From Yamagishiella unicocca (Eukaryota; Chlorophyta; Chlorophyceae; Chlamydomonadales; Volvocaceae): DNA of 64,000 nt. The translations under genes were made by a program, and so were the position numbers. The notes under the pieces are model-generated. The model searched no databases, had not been told where the DNA came from, and saw only the letters and a list, made by a program, of their open reading frames with translations. Shown one piece after another: positions 35,867 through 48,900 of this stretch. The stretch is from positions 682,001 to 746,000 of the forward strand of contig BDSL01000020.1 of NCBI GenBank assembly GCA_003116995.1, written 5' to 3'. Within the stretch, counting starts at the first letter, position 1; the number at the start of each line of letters is the position of its first letter.

Positions 35867-37587
35867 GCTCTTCCTGATGCTGGAACCAGGCAGCCTTTGC
35901 GCGGCAGATGCCAAGTTCATGCTCCTGATGCGCGCGTCGTACTGGCGCGGCTTTAGAAGCCTGCGGGTTTGGGTTTGGGTGGCTCCTCTGGTAAGGGACA
36001 GGTTGGAGCTGGGTGACGCAGCGAATGTGTTAGCAAACAATAAATGCGGGGCTTCGTGCTGCTGTTCGTGTGAACATGTGCGGAGTGCCGCAATTCAAAA
36101 TTATTAACGCACGTTTATTGACGCAGCGCACTCGTCGTGCTGGAGCTGATGCTGCCGAGCTGTGCAGAGGGGCATACAGGCGCCATACGCAGCGCCGCTA
36201 GGCGAGGATCAGCAGCAGCAGGGATGTGCTGCGTTGCACTGCATTTTTGCGAACCGCGAGCCGTGTGATTTGGCAACGATTTGGCAACGTACGCCGTGAG
36301 TCCTCTTCCGTCATGGTTTTGGAAGGCGTGCTTCATGTAGACCGCGCAGGTCCGAACACGTGAGTATGGCGTACTGTGGTGGATGGGAGATATGATGTGT
36401 TGTGGAATAAATATATCATATCGTAAATTGTGTGCGCGGTGCTGTGGATGCTGTTGGAGCAGAGCGCGTCGTCGCTCGTGCGCATGTGTACGGCGCGCAC
36501 CTTAGCCGGGTTCCTCCAGGGAGGGGAGGGAGGGAGAATCAACCTCGGTCGACGGAGCGAGGCGCCCTGTGGCTGCCTTCGGAGCGGCAGTTGGGTGCAG
36601 TCGGTGGCGTCTATCGGCCGCAGCCGTGCCTGTTCAACACAGCGCCTCTCAATGTACCGGTGGCCGTTTGTTTTTCTTATTCCTCGCTCAACAGCATCCA
36701 CGAGCAGTTGCTCTTCCAGCTTGCACATAGTCCGAGAGGTAAGCAATAGCAGACAGATCTCTTCGCTTGCGATGCCGTGGGTTTGAAACGACTGCGCTTC
36801 AGTTTGCACGGGCGCAGCTGGTGCTCAATAACGCCGACCCCACGCAACCGCATCTGCCCACAGTTGCATCGTTCCGGAGCATTCGGCAACAACCCCACTT
36901 CACACACACCACACATCCTGCACATACCTAACTTACAGACATGAGGTCTCGCAGATCCTCCGGTAAGCTACCTAATAGACGTCCAGGTCTCCTGCAACCA
37001 ACTCTTAACCCACATTCGACTTGATAGCGCCCGAGTCACGGTTGTTAGCGCGGTTATGTTACGGACAGACGCCAACAATGCTGCTCCGTGTGCACACATT
37101 ACTCGAGCGCTCCACCGCCTCCTCATGGCATTGCGACCTGAAATGTTCATATAACCGCGGCCTCCTCCACAACACCCCTGTACGGCTGCACTACACGATC
37201 CAACAGCCGGACTCTACCTGAGGGCTCCGCTGACGCCCGCCCGCGGGAAGGAGGCAGGAAGGCGCGCAAGCGGGGGGGCGCACGCCGTGTTGGGTCGCCC
37301 CGAAACCACTGCCCCTCCCGGGGACTGCGGTCGGCGTTGCCGCTTTTCTTTCGTTGCCCGGACCCCTAGCCCCTGCTGCTGGGGTCTGCTGCTGGGGTCT
37401 GTTGCTGAGCCACCCAGGAGCGTGGGCGCCTTGGAACGGTTCCCAAGCAGCCTACTCGCCTCCCTGGCGAAGCCCCACCATGCACGGCACGTGAAATGAA
37501 CCGCCGCCAGCCGACACTATCGGCCCCTCCGTGTATGCGCCTGCCCCCACCCATTGCTGATTCGCTGTATGCGTTCGCTCGCCGATA
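35867..37587. other. Intergenic and 3' region of MED25
   Basis: About 1.7 kb. A plus-strand open segment near 36600-36737 (containing FNTAPLNVPVAVCFSYSS and ending at a GTAAGC donor) is protein-like but isolated. A minus-strand frame overlaps it. Neither could be joined to a gene. A minus-strand TGTAA at 36933-36937 may serve MED25. Confidence 0.35.
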
Positions 37588-40500
37588 TCACGCCTTGCGG
37601 AGTATCCAGCCGCGAATCGGGTCCCGGCAGTCCGTGTTGTCTCCGGCCAAGCCCGCCTTGAGCGCCGCCGGCCAGATGACCAGCGAGAAGGACGGCAGCC
37701 CCGCCACCTCGATCTCCAACGCGGTGCCTTTGGTGCGGTGCACCTCCTGCATCAGGGGCAGGTCCGATCAGGGTCCGGTGAGGGTTCGGTGAGGGTCTGG
37801 TCCGGACAGGGTCCGGTCAGGTCCGGTGAGGGTTCGGTGAGGGTCCGGTCAGGGCCCCCAGTCCCACGCCGTCCCCAGTCCCACGCAGCCCCCAGTCCCA
37901 GGTAGCCCCCAGCCCCAGCCCATCCAGCCGCTCACCTGCACGATCTGGTTGAACACCGACACGCTCTCCTTGTACTCCGTGACCATCAACACATCCAACC
38001 GCACCTCCGCCACCACCATGGGCCGGAACGCCGTCACCTCCTCGCTCGTGACCGACCGCATCATGCTCACGTACTGGCTCTTGGTGAAGCCCTCGAACAG
38101 CAAGTCCACCAGGTTCACCTGTCCGTGTGCGCCCTGCTGGAAGAGCGTGATGCCGCCCTCGTGCTGCAGCTGCACCTGGAAGATAGGGTACTGGTAATTC
38201 TCGTGTTGCGTGAAGCCCAGGCGCTGCGCCCACTGCATGGGCACGGCGACGATGAAGCAGGCGGACGAGGGCAGCGTTGCCGCCGGGGCCGCGACGGCCG
38301 CTGCTGCCGGCTGCGCCGTAGGCGCCGCCGCAGGCGACACGACTGGCACCTGTTGTTGTTGTTGTTGTTGCTGCTGTTGCTGCTGTTGTTGCTGTTGTTG
38401 CTGCTGCTGTTGTTGTTGCTGTTGTTGTTGCTGCTGCGGTACGCCGTAAGCCTGCTGCTGCTGCAGCTGCTGTGGGTGCGCCACAGTGCTTGGGTGCTGG
38501 GCGACTTGCTGGTACGGCGCCACCTGGGCCGGCTGACCCGGCTGGCCCACCTGCCCTTGCATCCCGGCAGGGTACCCCGCCATCTGCGGCCGCTGCGGCT
38601 GCGCTTGGGGAGCCGCCTTGGGCAGGTTCGGCGGTATACCCGACACCGCCTTCTTGGCCGCCGCGGCAGCGGCCGCCGCCGCGGCCACCTGCGCATGGGC
38701 CAACTGCTGCATCATGCCCGCTTGCCCTTGAGCTGTCAGCGCACCCGCCGCACCGCGAGCCCCCTGCACTGCCATCTGCCCCACCGCCGCCGGTGCGACG
38801 GCCACCGCCGCAAACTGCGGTGACTGTTGGTAGTAGGGGTTAGGCGAAGCGGAGGTCGACATCTGGGCTCCCGCGGCCTGCCCCGGCGTGCCACCCACGC
38901 CATACACGGCCCCCGGACCCGCCTGGGCGTATTGGCCCATCAGGCCCGCGACCCCAGCCGGCGCCGCAGTGGCTTGGGGCAGGTGGGCCCCGTGGGCTGC
39001 TGGCTGTTGCAGCTGCTGCTGCGGGTGATGCAGCAGCTGCTGCTGCTGCTGGTTGAGTGCCGTCGGACCGGCCTCGGTGGCCTGATGGCCAGCGTACATG
39101 CCAGCAGCCGACATGTGCTGTGGCGGTGCCGTTCCTGTGGGTGCGGCATTCGCATACGGTGCCGCCATGCCGGGCTGCTGCGCCCCGGTCACAGCCTGCG
39201 GTACAACGGCGGTACATCCGGGAGCGAGAGAGCGGCACGACGGCGGTCGGTCAGCAAGCGAGGCAAGGGCCGCGTGGGGAGGCATCGTACCGATTGGCGC
39301 GCTGTGCGCATCATTAGCACTCGACTACACTGTCGGCCGCCATGGGGACTTAGCCGGGCGGCGGCGCGTGTTTAGGAGACCTCAAGGGCGCCGACCCGCG
39401 CGGGATCCCACAGCCCGTGTCATTGAGGCGACAGCGTGCTCTAAGACCAGGGGCAGGACAGCTGACGCCGCCTGAAAAGCCGAGCCCATTACTGGAAACA
39501 TCGGATAGGTGCCTGTCCGACCCGTCACGTTCCCGCCCCGCCCCGATCCGACCCGCCCCTCCCACCATATTTGCGTTGGCAATCGGCCTCCCGAGGGCCG
39601 CCGCCGCCGCCGCCTGCGCATCCGGCCCCGCCGCCGCATCGCCATTTGCGAACGTCGACGCCACCATCTGGCCTTGTTGACCTTGCTGCCCATGAACCGC
39701 CGCCGCCTGCGCCTGTGCCGCCGCCGCCGCCTGCGCCTGTGCCACCGCCTGCGCCTGCGCGGCCGCCGCCGCCTGTGCCGCTGCGTGCGCCTGCTGCTGC
39801 CGCTGCAATGCGAGCGCATTATTGGTGTAGCGGACCTTAGCGCCCTCCAGCTCCCGCTTGAATGCAGCCGTGGCGCTGGTCCAAGCCGGGGAGATAAGGC
39901 CCAGATACTCGCGGTGGGTCGGCTGCCAAGCGGGGGGCGGGGGGGGAGATACACTCGGTTCGAGGCGCGCTAGCTGGGCTGAGGCTTTCCTCTCATTTAC
40001 CCTCCCCCTCCCCTGGCTTTTACGCCACCTCCCCGCCCACCTCCCCGCCTACCCGCAACGTTGCTGCAACCTGCGTCCTGCCACTTACGTAAGCCACCTT
40101 GATGGAGTCAATGTGCGCCACGGTGTCACGGTCGCGCCCCGCCACCCCCAGGTGGTCCGTCAGGATTGCCATCATGTAATCCCGCGCGGTCATGTGGACC
40201 AGGTCGCCCTTGTGGACCACCGCCACGCTCAGGTGCATGTTGTACGACGGCCGCACGCAGCGGGCCAGGCTCTGGAAGGTGTGCATGTGGGCCATGCCGG
40301 GGCGCGTCGCGGCGGGGTTGTTGAGCCCCGGCACGTGGACCGGTATCTGATCCGCGGGGGAGGCAACGAGCATCAGGCAGTAGCACGGGACCACCGGGTC
40401 GGCGGGCGGCGGGGCGCTGCCGCCGCTGGGAAGCGGCGCAGACACGGGCATCGAGGAGGGCAGCGTCTGCAGGTAGATAACGTGCGCGAGCGCCTGCGAC

Positions 40501-41073
40501 AGGGCAATGTGGCCAAAGCCGCCGCCGGCGAACTGGATGGCGTCCAGGCTGGACCGGACCTCGCTGACGCTGCTCGTCCACATCGTGCCGTCCACGGGCT
40601 GGTCGCTCGTCCAGTCCGACACGCCGACCAGCACCACGGCCAGCTCAACGCGCCCGAAGCTGCCCTTGTCGATGTATCGGAGAAGCGGCTCGACGTAGAG
40701 TGACCGCAGGTTGTGCCAAAACTGTAACATCGCAGCGGTGACCTCCACCACGAATACGACTCGGCTGAAGGATGGGTTGCTGGGCGCGGCGGCCGAGATG
40801 GCGCTTCCAGCTACTGGGATGTGGGTGGACGAGGGCTGGATCGTGGGCACTGCGGCCGCCGCAGCTGCGGCGCCGGTTGTTCCTGCGGGGGCCGGCCCCG
40901 ATGAGCTAGGCGGATTGGGCGTCGTCTGCGCATGCAGACCGTGCTGCTGTTGTTGCTGCTGTAGGTGCTGCTGCGGCTGCGCAGACACGGCGGCCTGAGA
41001 CGCCGCCAGCGGTGCAGTCACCTGTGCGACCTGCTGTCCCGGTGGAAGCTGCATCTGCTGCTGCTGTTGTTGT

Positions 41074-41125
<52 letters not shown>

Positions 41126-41771
41126 GCTGCTGCTGCTGCATTTGCTGCTGCTGTTGCTGCTGCTGTTGCTGCATCTGCTGCTGTTGCTGCTGTTGCTGCA
41201 TCTGCTGTTGTTGCTGTTGCATCTGCTGCTGCTGCATCTGCTGCTGCATCTGCTGCTGTTGCTGAAGCTGCGTCTGCTGAAGCTGCGCCTGCTGTTGTTG
41301 GTGTGGGGGTAGCCCAAGCTGCTGCTGTTGCTGCTGGTGTGGCTGTTGCTGCGCATTCAGCTGGGATAGTTGAGCCAGTTGCGGCATTCCGGGCCCTACC
41401 CCTAAACCCACCCCTGGCCCTGCGCCGGGGCCCTGCATGTGCATCGCCTGCTGCTGTGGCAGCGGCTGCACGTGGTGCGACAGTGCGGCGCCGCCTTGCA
41501 TGACGCCCTGCTGCTGCATGTATGCTGCATGCTGCTGATGCTGCTGGTGCTGTTGCAAGAGCTGCTGCGGCTGGCCTTGGATGTGCTGGGATTGTGGCTG
41601 CTGGGGCGGGGTTAGGTGGGAGTGCGGCGGCGTGTAGTGCTGCTGCGGCGAGGCATAATGTTGCTGCGGGGGAGTTGGCTGCTGGTGGTATTGCTGGTTC
41701 GGCGCATGCTGCTGGTATTGCTGGTATTGTTGGTATTGCTGCTGCTGCTGCAGGTACGCCTGCTGGTCCAT
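37588..41771 (-). CDS. MED25: Mediator complex subunit 25, Gln-rich
   Basis: Four phase-matched minus-strand exons (41771-40089, 39922-39566, 39195-37936, 37746-37588) encode 1152 residues. MED25 links activators to the Mediator/RNA polymerase II machinery in the nucleus. Residues 1 to about 330 are mostly Gln with His and Pro. A MED25-type von Willebrand A domain follows at about 333-580: VVFVVEVTAAMLQFWHNL, FGRVELAVVLVG, then GGGFGHIALSQALAHV and PCYCLMLVASPAD, ending YLGLISPAW. A second Ala/Gln-rich linker with a 30-odd Gln tract leads to a globular C-terminal region (FIVAVPMQWAQRLGFTQ onwards) in the place of the activator-interacting domain, although I cannot confirm that fold. In plants and animals the VWA domain starts the protein, so the long Gln-rich N-terminus is unusual. 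ATG 41771 is the first in frame. Confidence 0.87.
38352..38445 (-). repeat. CAA/CAG tract encoding polyglutamine (MED25)
   Basis: The mixed CAA and CAG codons give about 30 consecutive Gln. The mixture suggests selection for the peptide, or a purity-limited repeat less prone to expansion. Confidence 0.9.
41055..41290 (-). repeat. CAG/CAA tract encoding Gln/Met-Gln runs (MED25 N-terminus)
   Basis: Long Gln runs broken by single Met residues at intervals, within exon 1. Confidence 0.9.
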
Positions 41772-43496
41772 CGCGGGCCAGGGCCTGCTAGTGCTTCTGC
41801 ACCAGACAGAATTCCAGCAGCAGGAGTAACAGCTCCCTAACTACGTGATCGCTTCATACTTTGGCTCCTGGGCAGCTCCTAGAGAGACAGTGACTCGAAT
41901 GTAGGATCGGCGTCAGTGCTGCACTTCGGCTTGATCCTACGGAAGTCTTGCTATTGCGTTCGCCTATAATGAAGAGATGTTGATTACAAGCGAAGGCACC
42001 GGAAATCTGAGCAACGAGAGTTGACGAGTTGCGTTCAGCGACGTTGTTGAACTATTGATGCAAACTATAAAAGGAAAAACAGGCTAGAAGTCCGCCTCGC
42101 GACATTTTTTTGGATTAAATTGTCTGGGCGCAGGTGGCCGCAACATGCGACATTTTTTGAAGCCCGCCATGTCTCGGCACCTGCTCGGCACCCGTTGACA
42201 TCCAATCTACGCTAGGCTTACCACCCCAATAGTTTGTTCCTTGGAATAAAAATGCTATAATAGACCTACCACGCCTGTGTTTTAACTTTGGAACCGCCCG
42301 CGCAAGCGTGCTCACGTGGATAGCGTGTGGCTTTGTCAAGGGCTCCGCTATTGCGCAAGATAAATGAAAGCGCAGGTCAACGTGTAATTCCGAATGCAGC
42401 CACAGGTTTGCGGATGTCCTCAAGGGGTTTAGGGTGAGCTGGATGAGCACGGTGAGTACTGGTACTTAATTGGCATCGACTAGCAGGGCAGGGTCGAGGC
42501 AGGGCGGTCGAGGGCCCACCGCCGTAGGTACTGGGCCGGATTGCCTTTCCTCGACAATTTATCCCTGGCTGCCAGAGGAGCGTTTACACTGCTCAACATT
42601 ATTTGCTGGGTCCTAGCACCGGTAGGACCTCTAGCATCCGGTCCTGTGGCCAGGGTTTCTGCTGGGGGCAAAACCGTCATCTTAGCGTGTATCCACACGC
42701 ACCTACGTTTACCCATGGTTTACCAGGGTCCCATCCCTGCCAGTACCTTTCTCTACGACCCAAAATCTGCCACACGATTTGTACTGCCTGTGCCAACCGC
42801 GTAGCTGTCTGAGGTTGCCTGAATCGGCCGTCGGCCGCACTGGACCACGCTTTGCAGGGCCTATAATCCAATTCGCGCACCGTGCTTGTCGTGCCCTTTG
42901 CCGCCGTTACCGTTTCACTGGCATTGGATCCACTCCACCCGGCAAAAATGTAGCACGGGCTGGCTGCAGTCGAGGGAACTGCTTTAGGCCCGAGTTTCGG
43001 TTAGTTCTGGTTAGTTGCCCGTTGTTGGCCGTAAGGGCCTCTGACAAAATTCACGATCTCGGGGTTTGCTTGTCGTGCTCTCTCGTGTCACCGCTCAACA
43101 AAAGGGCCACGGGTACAACTATAATGCAGAGGGGCAAATAGGAACCAGCATGTAGGAATCGGTGGTGGTGGTCTAAGTGGTCAAACTATCGGCCTAGGAG
43201 GCACTTGTGCGAGAGCACAAGGGAGCACACCATGTCCCTCTGTTGATGGCGCCTTTCTTCGGCACCAAGACTCGCTACATACAGCTCTGTACAGCGCATG
43301 CAGGTCTGCCCGTATCGCACATATGTGTACTGCCCTGGAAGCTGGATCCCGCAGCTGGATCTGTCGGCGCGCAAGTCAGGTAGACTTCGGAGCCGCGCTT
43401 GCTATGAACTAGCATGGCTGCCTATCTTTATCAAAGCTCATAGCTCCCTACCGAACGTGTGAAGGATACCGTATGCCACCTTCCCTTTGCTAGAAT
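41772..43496. other. Intergenic between divergent MED25 and a coiled-coil gene
   Basis: About 1.7 kb containing both promoters. An 87-codon plus frame (42541-42804) is open but has no recognisable domain or exon partners. Confidence 0.4.
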
Positions 43497-45973
43497 ATGA
43501 AACCGATGAAGGAGTTAAGCCCACAGCTTGCCGCTCGTTTGGGGCCCATTGACGGGCTCTCTGACTCACGGCGTGGAGGCAGCGATTACAGCAAACTTCG
43601 AGGCATCATCCGGACGCAAAAGGACCAGATACAGGTGTGCCCAGACGCATCCCTGCAACAGTGCGCGACGGGTGTGCATCGAAATGCACTGAACATCATA
43701 GATTGACTTTTTGAATGGTGATCTTTGAAAAGCGACGCATAAGGTGGGCATATGCGGCAACTCGAATACCGCTTGGCGGGTGGCCATTGGCCCCCTTGCG
43801 CTGTCGGTGTAGGTGCTGGGCTATCATAAAGACGTATGTATAAAGGGACTTTGCTTCCATTACCTCCAGTAATGGTGAAGGCGTGGCCATAACATTGCGG
43901 GTTTCGTGCTTACTTGGGTATCCACTCCCTTAACACTAGGACCCCTTCACGTGACCAGCAAGCCCGTACGCCCAACGCAAACGCTGCTTTCATCGGATCT
44001 CTGAAGATGCCACCAGCTGGCTCGCACCCACACAATACCGCTGTCCATTGGCGCTGTGATTGCACCATACGCAGGTTATTGGGGTCGGCGTGTGGCTGGT
44101 GCGAACCCACCACGAACCATGGCAGCATTCACAGTTATCTGTGTAGCGACTAGACCTCCACAGCCCCTGCTTCTGACCCTTTTCTCCTGGACCCCCCGTC
44201 TCCCTCGCTGTGTCCCTCTCGCTTGACCTTCACCCCAGGGTCTGGAGAACGAGGTTGCGCATTTCCAGGCTCGCCTACATCGGATAGAGGATGGACACCG
44301 GCTGGAGCTGGCACGCCTTAAGAAGGAGGTCGAGTATCACAAGCGGCTAAGACAGGTGCAGCGCCTCTGGAGCTGTTTCAGGGCGTTGGGAGAGGGGTTG
44401 GCATAAACGCCTCTGTGACAACCGTGTGGCAAAATCTTTGGGTCGGGATACATGCACCCGGGGCCGACAGATGCAGCTGCGGGATACAGGTACTGGGGTT
44501 GACAGGTACAGCTGCGGATTGTTGAGAGCATTCCAGGCAATAGAGAGCACGGCAGGGTGACGGCACTGGCGGCGTCAATGGGCCTTCCTGCACATGTGGG
44601 GCATCGGGTGCAACAAAAGCCTAACCCACCGACCTTCCCCGTGGTATCCAACACAGGGCGCCGACCAGCGATCCTATGAACTGGAGGACCAGCTGGGAAG
44701 GCACCAGCAGCAGGTAGCGGCGAGGCACACCGGCCCCGACGAGGAGAAGGACGGGCTGATTGTGCAGAGCCAGCTGCTCGTTTCGAAGAACAGCGAGCTG
44801 ACGACCAAGCTTAAGTTGGTGAGCGGGTGTGCTGGTTGGGTGCGGTGCGGATGTACGGCGTCACGGAGGGGACAAGAGCCTTGGGCACCGCCCAGCAGGA
44901 ATCTTTTCCCAAGGCGCCGCATCCTTTCATGCGCTGACACAGGCACCCGGTGTTGCCCCCCGGTGTTGCCTCCCGGTGTTGCCCCCCGGTGTTGCCCCCC
45001 GGTGTTGCCCCCCGGTGTTGCCTCCCGGTGTTGCCCCCCCGGTGTTGCCTTGGGGGTCGCAGAAAGGCCGCCTTAGGGGGGGGGGCATAAAAACCGTTGA
45101 CGCGAAATGGACAGGATGGGGGGGGGTGATAATAACCGTTTTACGCGACGGGACAGGATAGTTGGCGCATGGTCGTCCCGGGGGTGGTGGATGGAGGAGG
45201 GGCTCCCCGGGCGTGCGCGCTACCCCTACAGCCGTCGCCTCCGAGCACGCACGGGGAATGCTCCGCCGTCCGCGCGGCTTGCGTCATCCCAGTCGTCGCG
45301 AGGCGCTTCATGTACACACCGACGCATGCGACATGTTGCGTGCACCATAGCACTTTTTCGTCTTAAACGGGTTTTCCTTGCAACCACTGCATCATGCGGG
45401 ACTGGCCTCTCAGCACTCTTCCCTAGTGACGCCCAACCTGGCTGGGTCCCCTGGATGCAAGTGGCGAGCCTGACTGTATCCCACTTTCCTGCAGCTGGAG
45501 TCGCAAGTAATCCAGCTAGAGGAGCTCAAGGCGGCTCTGGAGAGTGAGCTCAACCAGGCGTACGGCGAGCGGGACGAGCTGGCGACCGAGTTGGAAAGGG
45601 TAGGCTGTCGCAGCCCCGCGGGGGGTTCGCCGGCCTGCCATGCCGGTGTACAGGCCATGGGGGCACGTAGCCGGCTGGGCGTCCGCTGGTCTCTGCTGCG
45701 GTCCCGATATCCCGCCCTATCTTCCTGTGACCTTCCTGCTCAGGTTTGCGCAGTGACGGTTTGCCCTCTCAGCTGCCCCTTGCGCAACAACCGGCATTGC
45801 TCATTGCTTTGGTGTGGACGCTCCACGCGCAGATACTTTCGAGGCAGCACTACCACAACCATGCGACCCTGGCAGGGGAGGCGGAGGGAGACGACGGCGA
45901 CGAAGACGGCGGCGGCGACGAGGGCAGCGGCGCGCCCGCAGACGAGGAGGAAGCCGGTCGGTCACAGAGCTGA
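43497..45973 (+). CDS. Coiled-coil protein of 220 residues with acidic tail
   Basis: Five phase-0 exons (43497-43634, 44239-44355, 44657-44818, 45495-45599, 45833-45973) give 220 residues. The start MKPMKELSPQLAARLGP is followed from about residue 30 to 175 by a heptad-rich coiled coil (GLENEVAHFQARLHRIED, LESQVIQLEELKAALESEL). The end is strongly acidic and Gly-rich (EAEGDDGDEDGGGDEG), then GRSQS. All introns are phase 0, so each exon is a whole number of heptad-bearing codons. I do not recognise the family. A structural role, for instance in cytoskeleton or cilia, would fit but is not shown. No clear TGTAA was seen close to the stop. Confidence 0.68.
44949..45058. repeat. 13-bp tandem repeat (GGTGTTGCCCCCC), eight copies
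   Basis: GGTGTTG recurs at 13-bp spacing from 44949 to 45027, then after 14 bp. It lies in an intron of the coiled-coil gene and is followed by two G-runs. Confidence 0.92.
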
Positions 45974-48900
45974 GGAGCAGCAACACACGATGGACAACCA
46001 CCAGACAACCAGCAGCATGGGCGAGCCGCCGCTTCTGGGCGATCTGAGCGGGTGCATCGCGGCTTTCCGCGCACATGCGCTAGGAACACAATTCAGATGG
46101 AGGGCGCAGGGATTGATGGGCGCTGCGCCATCTCGTGTTTGTTTTCGGGATGTGCCTTGGTGGAGCTCAGGACGGAGGGCACGCAGGCATGCTTGGAGCA
46201 TCAAACGGCGTAAGGCCCAGTATATGCAGGAGCGATTGTCACGGCGCCATGGGCAGATGAAGAGCTGCTTGCACCCGGCAGCTGCTGCGCGTGCGCGTCA
46301 TAGTACGAGTGCAGGTATGCGGCCTAAACGAGCAGGGTGCAAGATCGGGTTGAGGCCGGGCACAGCGTGTTCGGGGGAGATGGGGCTAGGTAAGGCAGAA
46401 TGCGGGTAGCGACCCGCGGGTCGATAACGAGCCCTGCCACGTAGCTAGGGAGCATCATACGGGCAGGTGAAGCGGCTGGCGCCTCGCGTGCTGGGATGGT
46501 GCCTAGCGATTAGGCAAAGGGAGCCAGGGAGCAACCCGCGCAGTCATCATAGGCGAATCCCTCGAGTGGGTTCCGTGCAGGGAGGAGGATATTCTTGCAT
46601 CCTGGCCAGGCGCGTCAGATTTGGACTCCCTACCATATCGACATGCGATAGACGGTCGGGCTGGCCCACTCGACCGTAACACGCATTGGCGCACCAAGCG
46701 GTGAAAGCGTCTGCGGGCGGGTGACCGGTATCATCGCATAAAGTGCAGTGTGCCCGAATGTGAGCAAGAGAATATGTTTTGGACTTGAGGCAGGCCGAGT
46801 GGCCGACAGGGGCCCCTATTGCCGTCCCGCCCCAATTGCGGTACCTGCGACAACTGGGTCGGGACCGCATCCTTACACGGCTGCGCCGACTGTTGATGGC
46901 TCCTTTGGACACGTTCAAACAAAGCTCGTGGAGGTGGTCTAGCAGAGTCGCACAGGCGCTTTCGGAGGGAATGCGACCGCCAGGGCTAGCGCTGAGCGGT
47001 GCATGGCGCCAGCCGTGGGAAGTCAATGGCCGCTCTCTGCTCTTGGCGTCATTCATTTACATTGACTGCAAGTATTTTCAGACGCACGCATAGGGCCTAA
47101 CCAGCGAGCTGGGGAGCACGTTCCCGATGAGCAGCAAACTGTACGGTGGCAAGGGCATACCTGTGTCGCTGCGCCCGCTTTTGCTTCCTACATTTCCCTG
47201 ACACTACGTCTCGTTTCCGTCCTGTCAGTCGACGGCAGCTCGTGATTGAGCCAGCGCGGGTAGAAATGCTCCTGAGGGCCCAGCGCGCCCCTACCACAAC
47301 CTGCTGGTACAGAGCAGCATGGGATACTACGTGGCCGTGACGGATTGCGTCGGCGTTCGATGCCAATGTGCTTCGCCGAGGTTTGGCTCCCATGACTGCT
47401 CCACCTGCCTGCTGCGTTTTTTTTCGTACACGGGTTTTCCCTCCAACCCGCCTCTGGCTGCCAGTACCTGACGGGAACGTCACAGCCAATGCCAGCCATG
47501 GATCAACTGCACGTGGCCACAAGCAAAGTAACCCGAGGGACTCAGCAGCACAACCATGCTTCAAAGCGGGTGCAGTTGTATACGAGCTGGACTAGTGATT
47601 GTTGTACTGGTGGTTTGCCACTGGTGCGGTGCGGCTGGGTTTCTGTCTCCTTCATCTCCATCAGTGTCCGGCAATGTGCCCGGTGGTTCTGCCCTTTGGC
47701 CTGCAGCACACTGCAACAAGTACACCTTTACGAGCAGGACATGTCACGGCTGACGGGCGTGGGGAGGGCTTCAATGAGCATCGCCAGGCACGGTGAAGAC
47801 TGGGAAGCTGGGATTACGAAAGCGGCGCCAAGGCTAAAAGCCCACCCGGTTTGCCATTTGCATGCGTACGTCTTCGCCCCGGGTCCTTATTGATCGCGAC
47901 ATGTACGGCATCGTGCCGTACGAGTTGGAAGGCCACGCCAGGCAGGGGTTGCGAGGGTCGCTGGCCAACATCAGTAAGGCACCTGACACAGAGCATGTGC
48001 CTGCGATCAGTGCGCAAACAAAACAATTAAGCACTGCATTACAGCTTTATGTCTCTTGCGACTCTCGGTCACATCCACCACCCTAGTTTAAACCGCGTAT
48101 TAACGTGGCTTACTGCCCAAATCCTGCTCGTCCACATAATGGATCGCATTTTATTTCTTTGATAATCATTGCATAACGCACGCACATACCTTTTAAGCAA
48201 CCAACTACGAAGACACACACATTTATTACGCTCGACCAGTAGGCCTTTGTGTCCCTCAGTGGTCAGGCGGCCATTATTATGAAAACAACATGTCGTAGGG
48301 CAGCCAACAATGGTACCGTACGACACTGAAGCGAGCATTTCGCACAAGCACGCTTTCGTGCAGGCAGACCGGGGACTGCACCGCAAAACTACACAGCAGA
48401 GGGGCTGACACAAAACGAGCTACTCTTCAACTCCCATGTCTGCAAGGGCCTGCACTCCTCGTGTAAAGAGTAGCAAGGTGTAAGTCACCCCGAATGGAAA
48501 TTGCCATCGGATTGGAATAATGTAACGAAATGTGACAACATGCAGACTTGGGCCTCGCCCATCTACAAACCTCCTTTGGACACTTTCAACACCGACGTAA
48601 GATCCAGCAGCAGCTCGTCTGCTGCACTGCTGCAGGACTTCCAACGCATCTCTGACTGCGACAACCACCCAACCCCTCCTTGAACATCATCGGCATTGGA
48701 TCACGTGGACAGACGACGCTTTGCTGTTGCTATGCGCACGTGGCAGAATACTTTTGACTGCATAACGCCCACCCCTCCATAATCCCATGCAATACTACAC
48801 TGTACGAGCATCAGGCGCCACACGTTATGCATGCTTTCGACATAATCGCGAGGACACTCGAAGGGAAAGCCGATAGTGACGGACAGCACATTATTATTAT

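Noticed and set aside
38125..38823. Plus-strand Leu-rich frame that looks like a membrane protein
   Set aside because: The Leu runs are the reverse complement of the CAG/CAA tract of MED25.
40965..41503. Plus-strand Leu/Val/Ala-rich frames
   Set aside because: They are antisense to the Gln-rich exon 1 of MED25, so there is no real membrane protein here.
48540..48683. Possible exon (TWASPIYKPPLDTFNTD followed by GTAAGA)
   Set aside because: Good donor and acceptor, but isolated, with no phase-matched neighbour found within 2 kb.
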